Assembly: GCA_037576195.1 (NCBI GenBank)
Contig: CM075103.1
Span: 36,841,250-36,905,249 of the forward strand
DNA from: Phytoseiulus persimilis
Lineage: Eukaryota > Arthropoda > Arachnida > Mesostigmata > Phytoseiidae
Direction of reading: 5' to 3'
DNA length: 64,000 nucleotides
Below, in pieces: positions 10,840 to 21,699 of this stretch. Each line of letters starts with the position of its first letter. Within the stretch, counting starts at the first letter, position 1. The translations under genes were made by a program, and so were the position numbers. The notes below the pieces were generated by a model. It made no database searches, had not been told where the DNA came from, and saw only the letters and a list, made by a program, of their open reading frames with translations.

Positions 10840-13120
10840 CTAACGCGGCCGGCACACGACAAAAAGGCGACCTGTTTTTCGTATTCTGCGTACTTTCTCG
10901 TCGACATTTCCTCGTCGAAAAGTCAGCCTCGTCCCGCCGTCGTCGGGCGAGCGCAGTTCCCCCAGTATGCATCGCCTAATCGCTGCCAACCAGAGTCAAA
11001 TCGAAACCTACGGGACGAAAGACCTCACTATGAATCTTGCGGGACGTTTCTCCTTCACTTGGAGCTTCATCATCGCAGACGTGAAGCACGCTATTTTGGG
11101 ATCCGACTTTCTCAGAAACGCAGGTCTTTTGATCGATCTCCGCGACCGAAGACTCGTCGACAGCGTCTCTCTGGCATCAATCCCGCTCAAGACGCCGCGG
11201 TCGCAAAACATCGTCAGCATCCTCACGAGGGCCAGCAACGAATTCGAGGCAATCCTCCTGGAGTTCGCCTCCGTCCTCACGCCTCGTTTCGATGTCGAGG
11301 TAAAACACAAAGTGCTACATCACATGGTGACGAAAGGCCCTCCAAGACATGCCAGGGCCCGACGACTCGCGCCCGACGTATTACAGGAAGTCAAAAAAGA
11401 ATTCCGATCTTTGGAGAGACTCGGAATCATCAGAAAGTCGTGCAACCCGTGGGCTAGCCCGCTGCATGTTGTACCCAAGCCCGACGGCACTAAAAGGCCC
11501 TGCGGTGATTTCCGTCAGGTCAACGACATCACCCAGCCCGATAGGTATCCGTTACCTCACATTCATGATTTTGCGGGAAACTTACACGGCTGCAAAGTTT
11601 TCTCAAAAATCGACCTAGTCAAAGGGTATCAGCAGGTTCCTATGGCTCCAGAGGACATTCCAAAAACTGCGATCATCACGCCATTTGGGCTCTGGGAGTA
11701 CACCAGAATGCCGTTCGGCCTCAGGAACAGCGCTCAAACGTTCCAACGTCTCATGGACTCCGTCTTGGGTGACCTTCCCTTTCTGTTCGTGTATCTCGAC
11801 GATGTTCTCATAGCCTCAAGCAACAAGAGGCAACACCTGCAGCACCTGAGAACCCTTCTAGAACGACTCAGAGACCACGGACTCGTCGTCAACGCCGAAA
11901 AGTGCAAATTCGGCCTTTCATCTGTCGATTTTCTCGGGCACCGCGTTTCAGGAGACGGCATTGCGCCGCTACCGGACAAAGTGGAAAGCATACGCTCTTT
12001 TCCGCAGCCAGAAAAGATGGTCGAGCTACAAAGGTTCATCGGAATGGTTAACTACTACCACCGTTTCCTCCCAAATGCAGCAAAAGTCATGACGCCTCTG
12101 ATAAAAGTTTTGAGCGTAGACCCCAAGGCTAAAAACCATGTCGTCCCATGGAACAAAGAAGCGATAGCCGCATTTCATGCCACGAAGGAGCTACTAGCAG
12201 AAGCTACCCTGTTGGCTCACCCAGTAGAAGGCGCGCGGCTCGCTATCGTCACAGATGCCTCGGATCTAGCCGTAGGAGCCGTGCTCCAACAGCAGATTGA
12301 AGGCGGGACGTGGCAGCCACTCGGTTTCTTTAGCAGAAAATTGAAGGATCCCGAGACCAGGTACAGCACGTTCGACAAGGAACTCCTGGCAGTATACCCG
12401 GCAACTAGACATTTCCTCCATCACGTGAAAGGCCGCCCTTTCACAATCTTCACTGATCACAAACCTCTGATGTTCAGTATTGCGAAAAAGGGTACACCTC
12501 TCTCGGCAAGGCAGCAAAGACACCTATCTTTCATCGCCGAGCATACGTCAGACATTCAGCACATCTCTGGACAGAAGAATCGCGGACGCCCTCTCGCGGC
12601 CCGCCGAAACCCACAGCGTCTCTTTGGGGATAGATTACGCGCAGCTCGCCGACGACCAAAATAAAGACCCAGAGTACGCAGCCTGCGACAGCACCAGTAG
12701 TCTGACGTGGGAAAACGTCGAGTTGACGCCGTCTGGTCCAGTTTTGCTATGTGATGTCTCAATTGGCACCCCCAGGCCTTGGCTCCCACGAAACTGGCGT
12801 CGCCGGGCACGCTCCTCCATGACGTGTCTCATCCAGGGGCAAACGCAACAGTCAGGATGGTATCCAAACGATTCGTCTGGCATGGACTGGCCAAGGACGT
12901 CCGCCAAGGGGCCCACTGCTGCATGAGTTGTCAACAGTCCAAGATCCACCGTCATGTGAGGAGTGACCTCGGTCGGTTCAACCTACCCTCCACCAGGTTC
13001 ACTCACGTGCATGTCGACTTGGTAGGACCGCTCCCGTACTCCAGTGGTTGTCAGTACATACTGACAGCTGTGGACAGGCACACAAGGTGGCCCGAGGCGG
13101 TTCCCCTCAGCGACGTCTCC
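10840..13120 (+). pseudogene. pol: pol of the Ty3/gypsy element, frameshifted and 3'-truncated
   Basis: The order is protease, reverse transcriptase, RNase H, integrase. The protease lies at about 10850-11170: the flap and C-terminal part are seen (ILGSDFL, then GLLIDLRDRRL), but the active-site D-T/S-G is replaced by E-K-S, and a frameshift separates it from the following 565-codon frame (10967-12664). The reverse transcriptase lies at about 11290-12060, with intact Y-L-D-D near 11793 and FGLRNSAQTFQRLM. RNase H lies at about 12230-12560, keeping TDAS, DKELLA and TDHK. A frameshift near 12580 follows. The integrase zinc-finger region (HPG, then CMSC) and the first core Asp residues (HVDLVGPLP, TAVDRHTRWPEA) are in a third frame at 12800-13115. 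The element then stops abruptly, and minus-strand LINE ORF1 begins. It cannot encode a working polyprotein. Confidence 0.85.
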
Positions 13121-13164
13121 GCCTTCCTCTCTTCCTCTGGCAAGCTGTCTCGATGAAGGGTTGC

Positions 13165-14300
13165 CCCGGCCCTTCGATCCGACCCAGTCAGCCCTGTGAC
13201 CGCGCTCCCATCAGACGTATCATTCCGCCGCCGAGCTGCCTTCCTTCGCTCCCTCAGCTGTATCACTGTCTCCGAGCGTCTGCAGTCACCTTGCAGTCCT
13301 CCGCCGTGTGACCGAACTTCTGGCAGTTGAAGCAGCAGGTCGAGCGGCACCCGCACCGTTGCCCTTCTTCGTCCCGACCATTCCTCCTTGATTTCTCCTG
13401 ATTTAATGACTGCCTCTTCTACCGGTGTCCTGGCTTTCTTCAGGTGCTCTGCAAGCACGTGGCTCCAAACTGTTGGGTAGGGTCCTCTCATCGCGAGAGT
13501 GACGCCTGCTTGATTTCTGCCGCGATGTCGGATCCCTTTGTCCTGAAATTCTCCGAGAACCGGGATGCCGCTCTTTCAGTACTCCCCCCGATGTGCGGCA
13601 TAATGTTGCCCTCGCGGGTCTTCCCGACCTGTCGGATTGGAACGCCTTGTCTCTCTGGAGCTACTTAGGTCTAGACTCTCGAGGATCTTGGTGTTATCCG
13701 CGAAGGTTCGAATTGACACCTTACTCCGCTATCGTAGCACATCCGCCTTCCCGCAGTAGCCTGCCGCTTGGAGGACGAGGCTCTTCGCTAATTTAGTTAT
13801 CGATGCCTCATGCCGGTATCGCGCGTTCACCTCATCCAAGTGTTTCCTCATCGCAGCCAGGATGCGGTGCATTCACCGATAGAGAACGAGTAGGACCTCT
13901 CCTGCGTCGTCATCGACTGCGATTAGGCCTTCCGGCGACCTGCCGCCACCTGCCTTGCTGACAGTCGGTGCCTTCTTCTCCTCGATGCGTCTGTTTCTCT
14001 TGCATGATGATCCTTCTCGTGTTCCCACTCTTTTTCGCTCTGGAGTGTCCACTCGAGCAGCTCTGGCACGTTTTGTGCCGTCAGGTCTCGGCGAGGATTG
14101 GGCACCACAGAAGGGGTCGCATTGGTCAAAGTCAACCTTCCTCATTTCATTGAGGTATGTTTCGAAATCCTCATATCCCGATATAACTTGGGCTGTGGAG
14201 TCGGTGAGGCTTCCGTGGTCTCTCTCAGGCGGACATCGGGAATGGACGTCCGCGTCCGGGCTCATTTTTTACTCGTTTCCCACTGGGATTGCCACTTGTT
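13165..14300 (-). mobile_element. R1-like non-LTR retrotransposon, ORF1 remnant
   Basis: Minus-strand frames carry an acidic and basic N-terminal part (SGYEDFETYLNEMRKVDFDQ near 14180, followed by KRNRRIEEKK). Further on, near 13350, is a CCHC zinc knuckle: CFNCQKFGHTAEDC has C-x2-C-x4-H-x4-C spacing. This is the usual nucleic-acid-binding end of a LINE ORF1. Stops and frame changes interrupt it. It has the strand and order expected for the part upstream of the ORF2 remnant at 9.9-7.8 kb, so the gypsy element between them probably inserted into this LINE. Confidence 0.6.
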
Positions 14301-15900
14301 CAGACTCTCTTGTCTGATCTCTTCGTCGACGGGTTGGAGGTTCTTCCTCCACGTTGTCCTTCCGAGGGTCTGTGGGGGTGATTCCGGGATCAATCTGGCC
14401 GAAACCGTGAATTTTCATCTGGTTTTCAAGGCGTGCAAATCAACGTAGTAAAGCCAACTCCTGGCACCTTCGGTGACGTTTGGGGACTATATAGCCAAAC
14501 CCTGGTGTGACCGACCTGCTGCTTTAGTCAAATGAACAGGGAAGAAACACTTCGATCTCGCTGACACTTTCGCAGTATGTGGGGGGTCCCAGGACCATAT
14601 CTCTCAAGAGTGACCACAGTGGCCAGTCGTCGGAAAACGTCACTTCGAGGAACATCAATCATAGAAGCAATCGACCGACATTGGATCGTATAACGCCAAA
14701 CGATCTCGAGATATAACACTTTTCGAGCTTTCTCCTGAAAGAAGTTGAGCGTGCGCCGGAGGCTGGAACTCGTTGTGGTAGCTCCAGATGCCGCAGTGCA
14801 ATTTTCAGCGAAATCCGTCACCATGGGCAGAAATCGCCAAGACCCCTTACAATTCTCAATGAGGTCAGTCTGAGCAACTTCGACAAGAACCGAGGCGGAT
14901 GACTTCGTGAACAAAAAGAGCAGAGTTTGCGCTTATCGGATTCGATTCAAATTGAGGCTTACAGCCGATTCAGCAGCGCAATGAGTTCCTCCTATGCTCG
15001 AAATTCTGTCTGAGGCGGGAACTTTTTGGAGACAGCGAGAGAACAAAAGTCCGATATCGTTCACACTCCCGATTTGCCATGCATTCCTAATAAGGGAAAG
15101 TAATATGTCCCATCCTGAGCTTTGGGCCTTTCAATCGCTCCCAAACGGTTCCGAATCCATGAAACCTACGAGAGGGGATCTCTTATGCGTTACAGAGCGA
15201 TAAGAGCAACGGTCGAACACATTCGAAATTTTCAAACTCATAGACTTCGGGAAAATTGTAATCAGGAAATCATTCTGTTGAGCGCGCTGGATGGATAGTT
15301 CGAATTCTTCTTCGAACAAAATCAGCTTCCGAATTTCATTCTGGAACTCTCGAATTCGGCGTGAGTGACTCTCAACTCACTCCCAACTCAGATTTGACAC
15401 CACGATGAAAGACCTCAGGGTTCTCCGCGTCGATTCGAGTGGTAAGTAGGGCCGGAACAGACAGCCGAGCGATTCGACGTTAAGCCTCATTTCCACTGGA
15501 ATCCTTCGCTGCCGAGCTGTACTGCTTCAAGGAAAATACTCCAATACTTTCGGCGTGTTTCCGGATGAGTTCTGGACCACCTCCGATGAGTTGATGTTCC
15601 GAGTTGTATACGTGATCGTTGCGAAGCTGTCCGAGCATCTTCTTCGAGGAGAGACGTTCGCTGACGGGGGCATGAAGCCTGACAGTGTCCCCAGCGTTTT
15701 TTACTCTGGGCATTGAGATTGGTTCTGCAATAGACTTGAGTCTATGTTGGAGACATGTCCTTTAAAGGGACTGTAAGGAGGCCACGGGGTAACTTGACCG
15801 TAGGCGATTAAGCCTAAAGGCATCTCTGACCTCCCCATAGAGGCCGGAATTCCGAATGATCTCTTCATCGAAAAAACGCTATCAACCCGGTTGCGGCGCC
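14301..15900. other. Region with exon-like fragments, no gene assigned
   Basis: The minus strand at 14914-14528 is open for 128 codons (LRRTLNFFQEKARKVLYLEIVW, then VFRRLATVVTLERYGPGTPH). It has no ATG at its start, and I do not recognise it. Around 15713-15361 the minus strand carries SSAAKDSSGNEA followed by a stop and RIDAENPEVFHRGV, a diverged relative of the fragment at 3.55-3.77 kb. A further open tail lies at 15340-15131 (NEIRKLILFEEEFELS). These may be decayed pieces of one unknown family. Confidence 0.3.
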
Positions 15901-15916
15901 TGATGCGCGATCTGGT

Positions 15917-16975
15917 TTGCCAATAGGGCTCTCTGCTACCAACAAGATCGGAATCGACAAGCCCAAGGATGTTGATGAAGCACAGACCCGACCATTGCTA
16001 AGCGTTGCCCCATGGGTATTGGACGCAGCAGAGACCTGGGAGATTGGACAACTCGAATCTCAGTGGACTACGGCGGACGTTTTCGACGCCATCAAGAGGC
16101 TACCGAGAAAAAAGGCCCCGAGACCAAACCAAATTCTAAACGAACATCTACAGCAATGTGGACGCTGATACCACTCATTACGAAGCTCCTTAACGCCTGT
16201 CTTGAGAAAGGAGAAATCCCAGTCGAATGGAGAAACTGTGAACTTGCAATCATTTCCAAAGACAAGCGCAACCCACTGGAACCCGCCTCATTGAAAGGGA
16301 TCGCGAAGTGCAACCTCCTCAGCAAACTTCTATCATACCTGATCAGCGAGAGATTGACCGACTTTCTTGAATTTAAAAACGCCATACCCGAGGAACAATT
16401 TGGATTAGAACGCGGCAAAACATATTTGACAGCCCGCAGCAAACTGCTCGGGAAGATCAAAGTGGCCGTCAAGAGGGGCCCAGCACCGTTGTATGCGATA
16501 TTCATTGACTACAAGGTTGCTTTTGACCTTGCATCAAGAACGATCATCCTCGAAAAGATGGCGCGGGCTGGTGTTCCGACCAAAGTGTTCCGACTGATCC
16601 TGGCAGTGCTTCGAGGAGGGATGGTCTCAATCGAAGATGGAGTCGGGGAACAACCAGCCTTCCACCTGACGACCAGCCAAGGGGACAATTTCTGCCGTTG
16701 GGCTTTGTGATCCTCCTCGAAACGATCGCCGAAAGACATGACCTGGTCTCCTGTACCTTCTATACGGATGACGCGGTCCCAGTTTCACGCTCGCGAACCG
16801 AACTTCAGAAAGCAATGAAGACTCTGAACAACTACTTGAAAGCAAATGGCCTTGTCATAAATGTATCAGAGACGAAACTCGCAAAATTTTGGAAGACCGT
16901 CGCCCTTCTCTCACCAATCAGACACGATTCTCAAGTTTTGTGCGGCGCCAACTCCAGGCCAATTTGCCTCATCCA
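15917..16975 (+). mobile_element. Non-LTR retrotransposon reverse transcriptase fragment
   Basis: Plus-strand fragments in three frames spell a reverse transcriptase in order. The segment before the core reads DVFDAIKRLPRKKAPRPNQI. The fingers and palm follow from 16160 (LLNACLEKGEIPVEWRNCEL, then NLLSKLLSYLISERL). FIDYKVAFD holds the first catalytic Asp near 16505. SQGD lies near 16676, then a frameshift. The second catalytic box reads F-Y-T-D-D near 16760, with Thr where Ala is usual, followed by LKANGLVINVSETKL. There is no endonuclease and no intact frame, so this is a dead internal fragment. Confidence 0.75.
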
Positions 16976-16984
16976 TTCATGAAT

Positions 16985-17110
16985 TATCCGCAGTGCCAGA
17001 TTCCCCACCCTTTTCACATCCCCTTCCGTTTGCCCGTCGCCATCGAGGCCAAGTCGTCGGCATATGCCAGCAACTCGGCTACCTGTGGCAAGTCCAAACT
17101 CAATAACCCG
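16985..17110 (-). mobile_element. Antisense reverse transcriptase scrap with YADD box
   Basis: The minus strand reads LLSLDLPQVAELLAYADDLA and continues with MATGKRKG: the catalytic Y-A-D-D box and flanks of a LINE reverse transcriptase. It faces the plus-strand fragment ending at 16975 and lies just beyond the poly(A) signal of the neighbouring FASTK-like gene. It is only about 40 codons long. Confidence 0.55.
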
Positions 17111-17187
17111 TCATACGCACGAGTCGCATATCCACATGGCGACACATAAGCCTCGAAAGAAGGACAATACGAGCTCAAAACCTCTTC

Positions 17188-17193
17188 TTTATT
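17188..17193 (-). terminator. Polyadenylation signal of FASTK-like gene 1
   Basis: TTTATT on the plus strand is AATAAA on the minus strand, 35 bp past the stop codon of the gene whose last exon ends at 17228. Confidence 0.55.
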
Positions 17194-17227
17194 CGAGCCC
17201 CCCTCCTGACGTTCCCGGCTCAATAAC

Positions 17228-20200
17228 CTAATAGTTGTCTAAGATTATTTCAGAAGCTTGTGGCTTACTGTACACGCAACCTAACCGGAGAGCTTCCTTG
17301 AATCGATCCATGAATAGCATTCCCCAATCTTCTGAGGACATCCTCTTCAAATCCAACACGTCGATCACTAGCGGGCAAAGATTCTCAGCCTTGAGCCATT
17401 GAATCTTCCGGGCACACCAGGGCTGCACGTTCGGAAAGGGAAACCATTCGTTATCGCGTTCAGAACGTAGCAGTGGGTGATAGGAAGGGATGCACGTTCC
17501 TTCGCGACGACTCGGAGTTGTTCCATACAATTCCGGTTCGCCCAGTTGTGAGAACACATGGACTCTTGAACGATCCCGAATTGCCACGGGGAACCCGCAT
17601 CCCTACTATGAAGCATGATTTGAGCAATTGTGCATGATACTACAGACTCACCCTCGGCAAACCCGACGAAAAGTGAGTCCTCTCACCAAACACAATCGCC
17701 ACTACCTTGGTATCCGCTGGGAGCTTCTAAAAAGTGAATGGGCAAAGAGTTCACGCTTCATGAATCTGAGAGGAAAAAACCTTGACGCAAGACTTCAGAA
17801 TAAGATGGAGGCGGCGACTATGATTCTGATACGTTTCAGAGCTCACGCTCGATGCTGATGTACCTCAAAATGAGCTGCTTGACGGACTTCTCCAGGTATT
17901 TCCACTGGAAGTCCATTTTTGCCCACAGCAACGACGATATTCACGCTGCGACCCGTAAACTTCACTTCTTTCCGTGCGAACTGGAATGACAGCTCGTCAG
18001 AACGGTAAATTCTGCTTCTCTGAGCTTTGAAATTCATGTTGCTCCGGTGAATTTCATTGGACGGCTTACCTGGTTTCCACCTAGCTTAATCGCAACATGA
18101 GACAACACCTTACGCCTCGTGATGTCGATGAATCTGAGATTATTCACCCGATACTGCGTTTCGACCGTGTAATTCGGGGAGTCCTTGATTTCGGATGCAA
18201 CGAGTTCTTCGAGCTTTGGGATAGAATTGTTCTCCAGCTTAGATGCGATGCCAGAACCCCGAGTCGGACTGTACCGATGCTGGAGTCAATTAAGGCGCCA
18301 GTTGGAAGCAATTGCTGCTCAAGAGGAAGCAGTCGAAAGGGAACTCACGTGTGCGAGATTTCCGATTGAATAGGAAGCTATCGAGAGCTGCTCTTGGAAT
18401 GATTCACTGAAGGCTTTATCCAACTGAAATGACCCAACAATAGATATTATCGTGAATGGCTACCTCCGAATGTCCACAGAGCCATACGGGAGTGGATTCT
18501 TTGAAAGCAAAGCGATCTCTGACGTATTACTCACCAGGGGCCGAGGGAAGAGACCGGCCGCACACACTTGACAGAGGATATAGCTCAGAGGGAAAGGTTC
18601 ATTCTGTATACCCGTGTTTCCCTCTATTATGAACTCCAGAAGAATCTCCATCGCCCGCCGAGCTCGTTGGTGAGCTCCTGAAACACCCAAAGAGCTTAAA
18701 TGGACCTTATGCACCCAGAGCTACGCTGTGGTTCATCTACTGAATCAATCTGGGACAGGCCCGCGAGAGTTGTTTGAGATCGGCCCGTTTTGCGTCAACT
18801 GGGGAACAGGGGTCTGCATCGAGTGCGATACCACCGAAAAGTCGTCGCTCGTGGCGAAGTATCCTGATGTCGCGTCTTCATCCAATTCTCTCAGCCTATC
18901 GGATGCGACGGCAAGAACGAAAAGGACGTAGGAGTGGCTCTCCAATGAGGTCCCCAGAGATTCTAGATCAAGCCGAGATTTCGAGGCGTCGGCTGTGTGC
19001 TCGAACTCATCCCTAACTGCAGCCTGGAGCATCTCCACCGAACACCCATTACGTTGAGGAAAAAGAGAAAAACGTAGTTGGAACCGGCTTGGTCAGGACG
19101 GAAATGAATTTTCGGATGAGTGAGGAAAATGCTGCCGAGGAGTCAGAAGAGCTACACCCTGGTGGAAACGCTCGCTTGAGAACTTCTTGGGAGCTCGCCA
19201 CAAGCTGCAGCTGGACAGGAACGAAGCGTCGCTCTACGATATGAGAGAGATCAGCAGTCAAGACATCGTTGACATGGCGGAGCCGAAAGTTGAGAAATTT
19301 TCTCACTGCGGGACCCAACGCTGCAAAGCTGTCCCTTCATCACGAAGGCGAACACCAGGATGAGGAGGCGGGTAAGTACGGAATGTACAAACTCATGCAT
19401 ACGCATACTGAGCAACTCCAGCACAGAGCCAGAGGCAGATGAAAGAGGGCAGTGAAGAGCTGTATTCACGTTGAATTTGTCCACTCACCTGTTCCCTCAT
19501 CATTGTGCACGACAGAGGTGGCAATGACAGTGGCCAAGGGCGGAACATAATAGCGCGCAGCCTCGAGCGAATTGAACTGGAAAATGATAAAATTCAGTAG
19601 GGCTCAGTTGACTCAGAGCTCTCAGTTCGAGAAGCAAATCGAGCCAGGCAAGGAGTCTCTCTGAATCACATCGAGTTCGGATCCTTATTTACCACACAGT
19701 GATTCTCCAGGTACCACCCCACAATTTGATCGGCCAATGGTAGCGTCATATGGTCAACTGTTATGCTGGCCGACAGCACATCGCTCGTCTGTAATGGGAA
19801 CGCGCAACGTCAGGCGAGCGACTCATTCGCTCAACGAGCCAACTGACATTAATCGGAGCTCGTCAGATTCTCGGATTCCGTCAACTAGATTCCGACCTCT
19901 CGCAAACTCCACTTGAATGCCCGTTTCCAAAGACCGGCCATGAAGCGCCCGGAGCCGATGTTCCACGATCCCGGAATCTTCAGCAACCTCTTGAGCTGCG
20001 GAAGAAAGTATCTCATTGGGTCTCAGTTTGAAATGGACGGATCTTTGAGAGGCCCGGGTTAAGGATTTGATATGCGTGATAAACGATCATCCATGGATAC
20101 TTGCATCATCGTCCGAAAAATGTTCCATCTGGGTAGCTACGATGTCCAAACAAACGGCCAAAACCTCTCTCAATTTTTGGCTGGGGAAGTGCCTCCGAGT

Positions 20201-21694
20201 TAATGCACTCAACACTTATTTTTTTCCCGAGGAGCAGGCGATGGATGAAGCAATCAAATATTTTTCTCGCGCCGACAGCTCCAGTCGGTAATTCCTCAGG
20301 CATGTGATCCAACTTATCGACTGGACGAACCTTGCTGGGTCCGCTTTGGCATCACTTCGGGGTACCCAAGAGCTCGATAACAGGGTTCTGTATGCTTGGA
20401 GGCGGCTGAAGATCCGGCAATGTCTCAGGGCGGCTCTGGCGACGAGGTTTCTCGATCGGAAATCCATCTCATTGAGGAATACGAAGTTCAAGGCTCTGCG
20501 GTCGAAGAAATCGAGAGTTGGGATGCTGCCCGGAGTCTCAAAATATCGATTTTTCCCGCAACCACAACCTTCGATCTACGCTCCGTCAAAGAGCACGCGA
20601 AACCGTAGCGAACGGGAGCACGCGACGAATCCCCAAGACTAACCGGTAACATAACTCCACGTCGTCATTTTCGAACTCCTCTCCGATCCGAGCCTGGACT
20701 ACCGCAGGTATCGTCTTCTTCAGTACGTCTATCGAAGGCGAACTGGTCTGCAACTCAGTTCAAGAACGCGAGATCTTATGATGAGTTCTCATCCCTTCAG
20801 CGTTTCAAGGACGATATGGAGACGCCTCCTTGCAGCTTTGCTTGTGCAAGCACTGACAGACACTTCTGAGCCAACCCAAGACAGCGATTGGCTGTTCCAG
20901 GTCGATCAGGATGCAGTCTACGCTGAAACTCCTGAATTCTGTGGAGAACGCTCCGGAGAGACTCACTCTTAACAGTTGAGACTGAAGAGATAGCAATTGC
21001 GTCAGCTTCAATTGGTTCAACTTCAAACGGAGACTGGTTATGAGTTTCTCAATAACCTCAGCTCGTGGCTCGACCTGGAAGAACCCGACGGGGAGTTCAA
21101 TGAAATCATCACGACGGCAACGGCCCCAGAATACTATTCTCGAATCTTCTACGCTCTTGAGAATTAACTCACCTCCAATTTCGTCATGTACGACAGCAGC
21201 CAGTACTGCTCGGTCCCGCTACACTCTCCTATACGGAGACAAACGGCGTCCATCCAAATCTGGAAAGCCTGGTGCTTCCGAATGCTCTCGACCGGAGTCC
21301 CCTGAGCGACCTTGAAGGTTCGAGTAAGTCAGAAATCCTGACTCCTTATCGTATAACAGGTCTCATTGAGCATGCTCAGAAATAGTCGGCTGGATTTCCA
21401 TACCTCAGCTGATTACTCACCATATGGAAAAGTCGTTGCACGCTTGTTAACAGATGAACCTCAGTCATTACAAACGCATGTCGCTCGATGACCTGCCAAA
21501 TAATTTTTCATCACAAGCTCTTGATTGACGCTCGAAATTATCTGAGTGTACATTCGAAGACTTCGCACCTGCAGAATTCTATTTGTCGTGGTGGCATTAT
21601 TGATGGCCTTTTTGATGTGATCGATTTGTCGACCCTCGAGCCCAGAGAGATGTGTGATTTCGATATCTGTGGCTATTTCATCCTCCGGCAGGCC
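17228..21694 (-). CDS. FASTK-domain/RAP-domain protein, tandem copy 1 (multi-exon)
   Basis: The exons I can place by splice borders and homology to copies 2 and 3 are: 21694-21569 (DHIKKAINNATTTNRILQ), 21492-21421 (VIERHAFVMTEVHLL), 21310-21173, 21074-20967 (LRLKLNQLKLTQLLSLQSQL), 20747-20644, about 20490-20305 (LNFVFLNEMDFRSRNLVARA), a block at 19.3-18.5 kb including CQVCAAGLFPRPL, about 17980-17864 (VKFTGRSVNIVVAVGKNGLP), and 17602-17228. The last exon holds the RAP domain (VAIRDRSRVHVF, later RKIQWLKAENLCPLVIDVLD). The helical repeats fit FAST domains and the C-terminus fits RAP; FASTK-family proteins act in mitochondrial RNA processing and translation. The 5' exon is unresolved; a candidate open stretch lies at 21900-21700. 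The intron before the final 195-bp segment (17423-17490) has lost a clear donor and reads open in frame, so it may be exonised here. Confidence 0.6.
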
Positions 21695-21699
21695 CTGGA

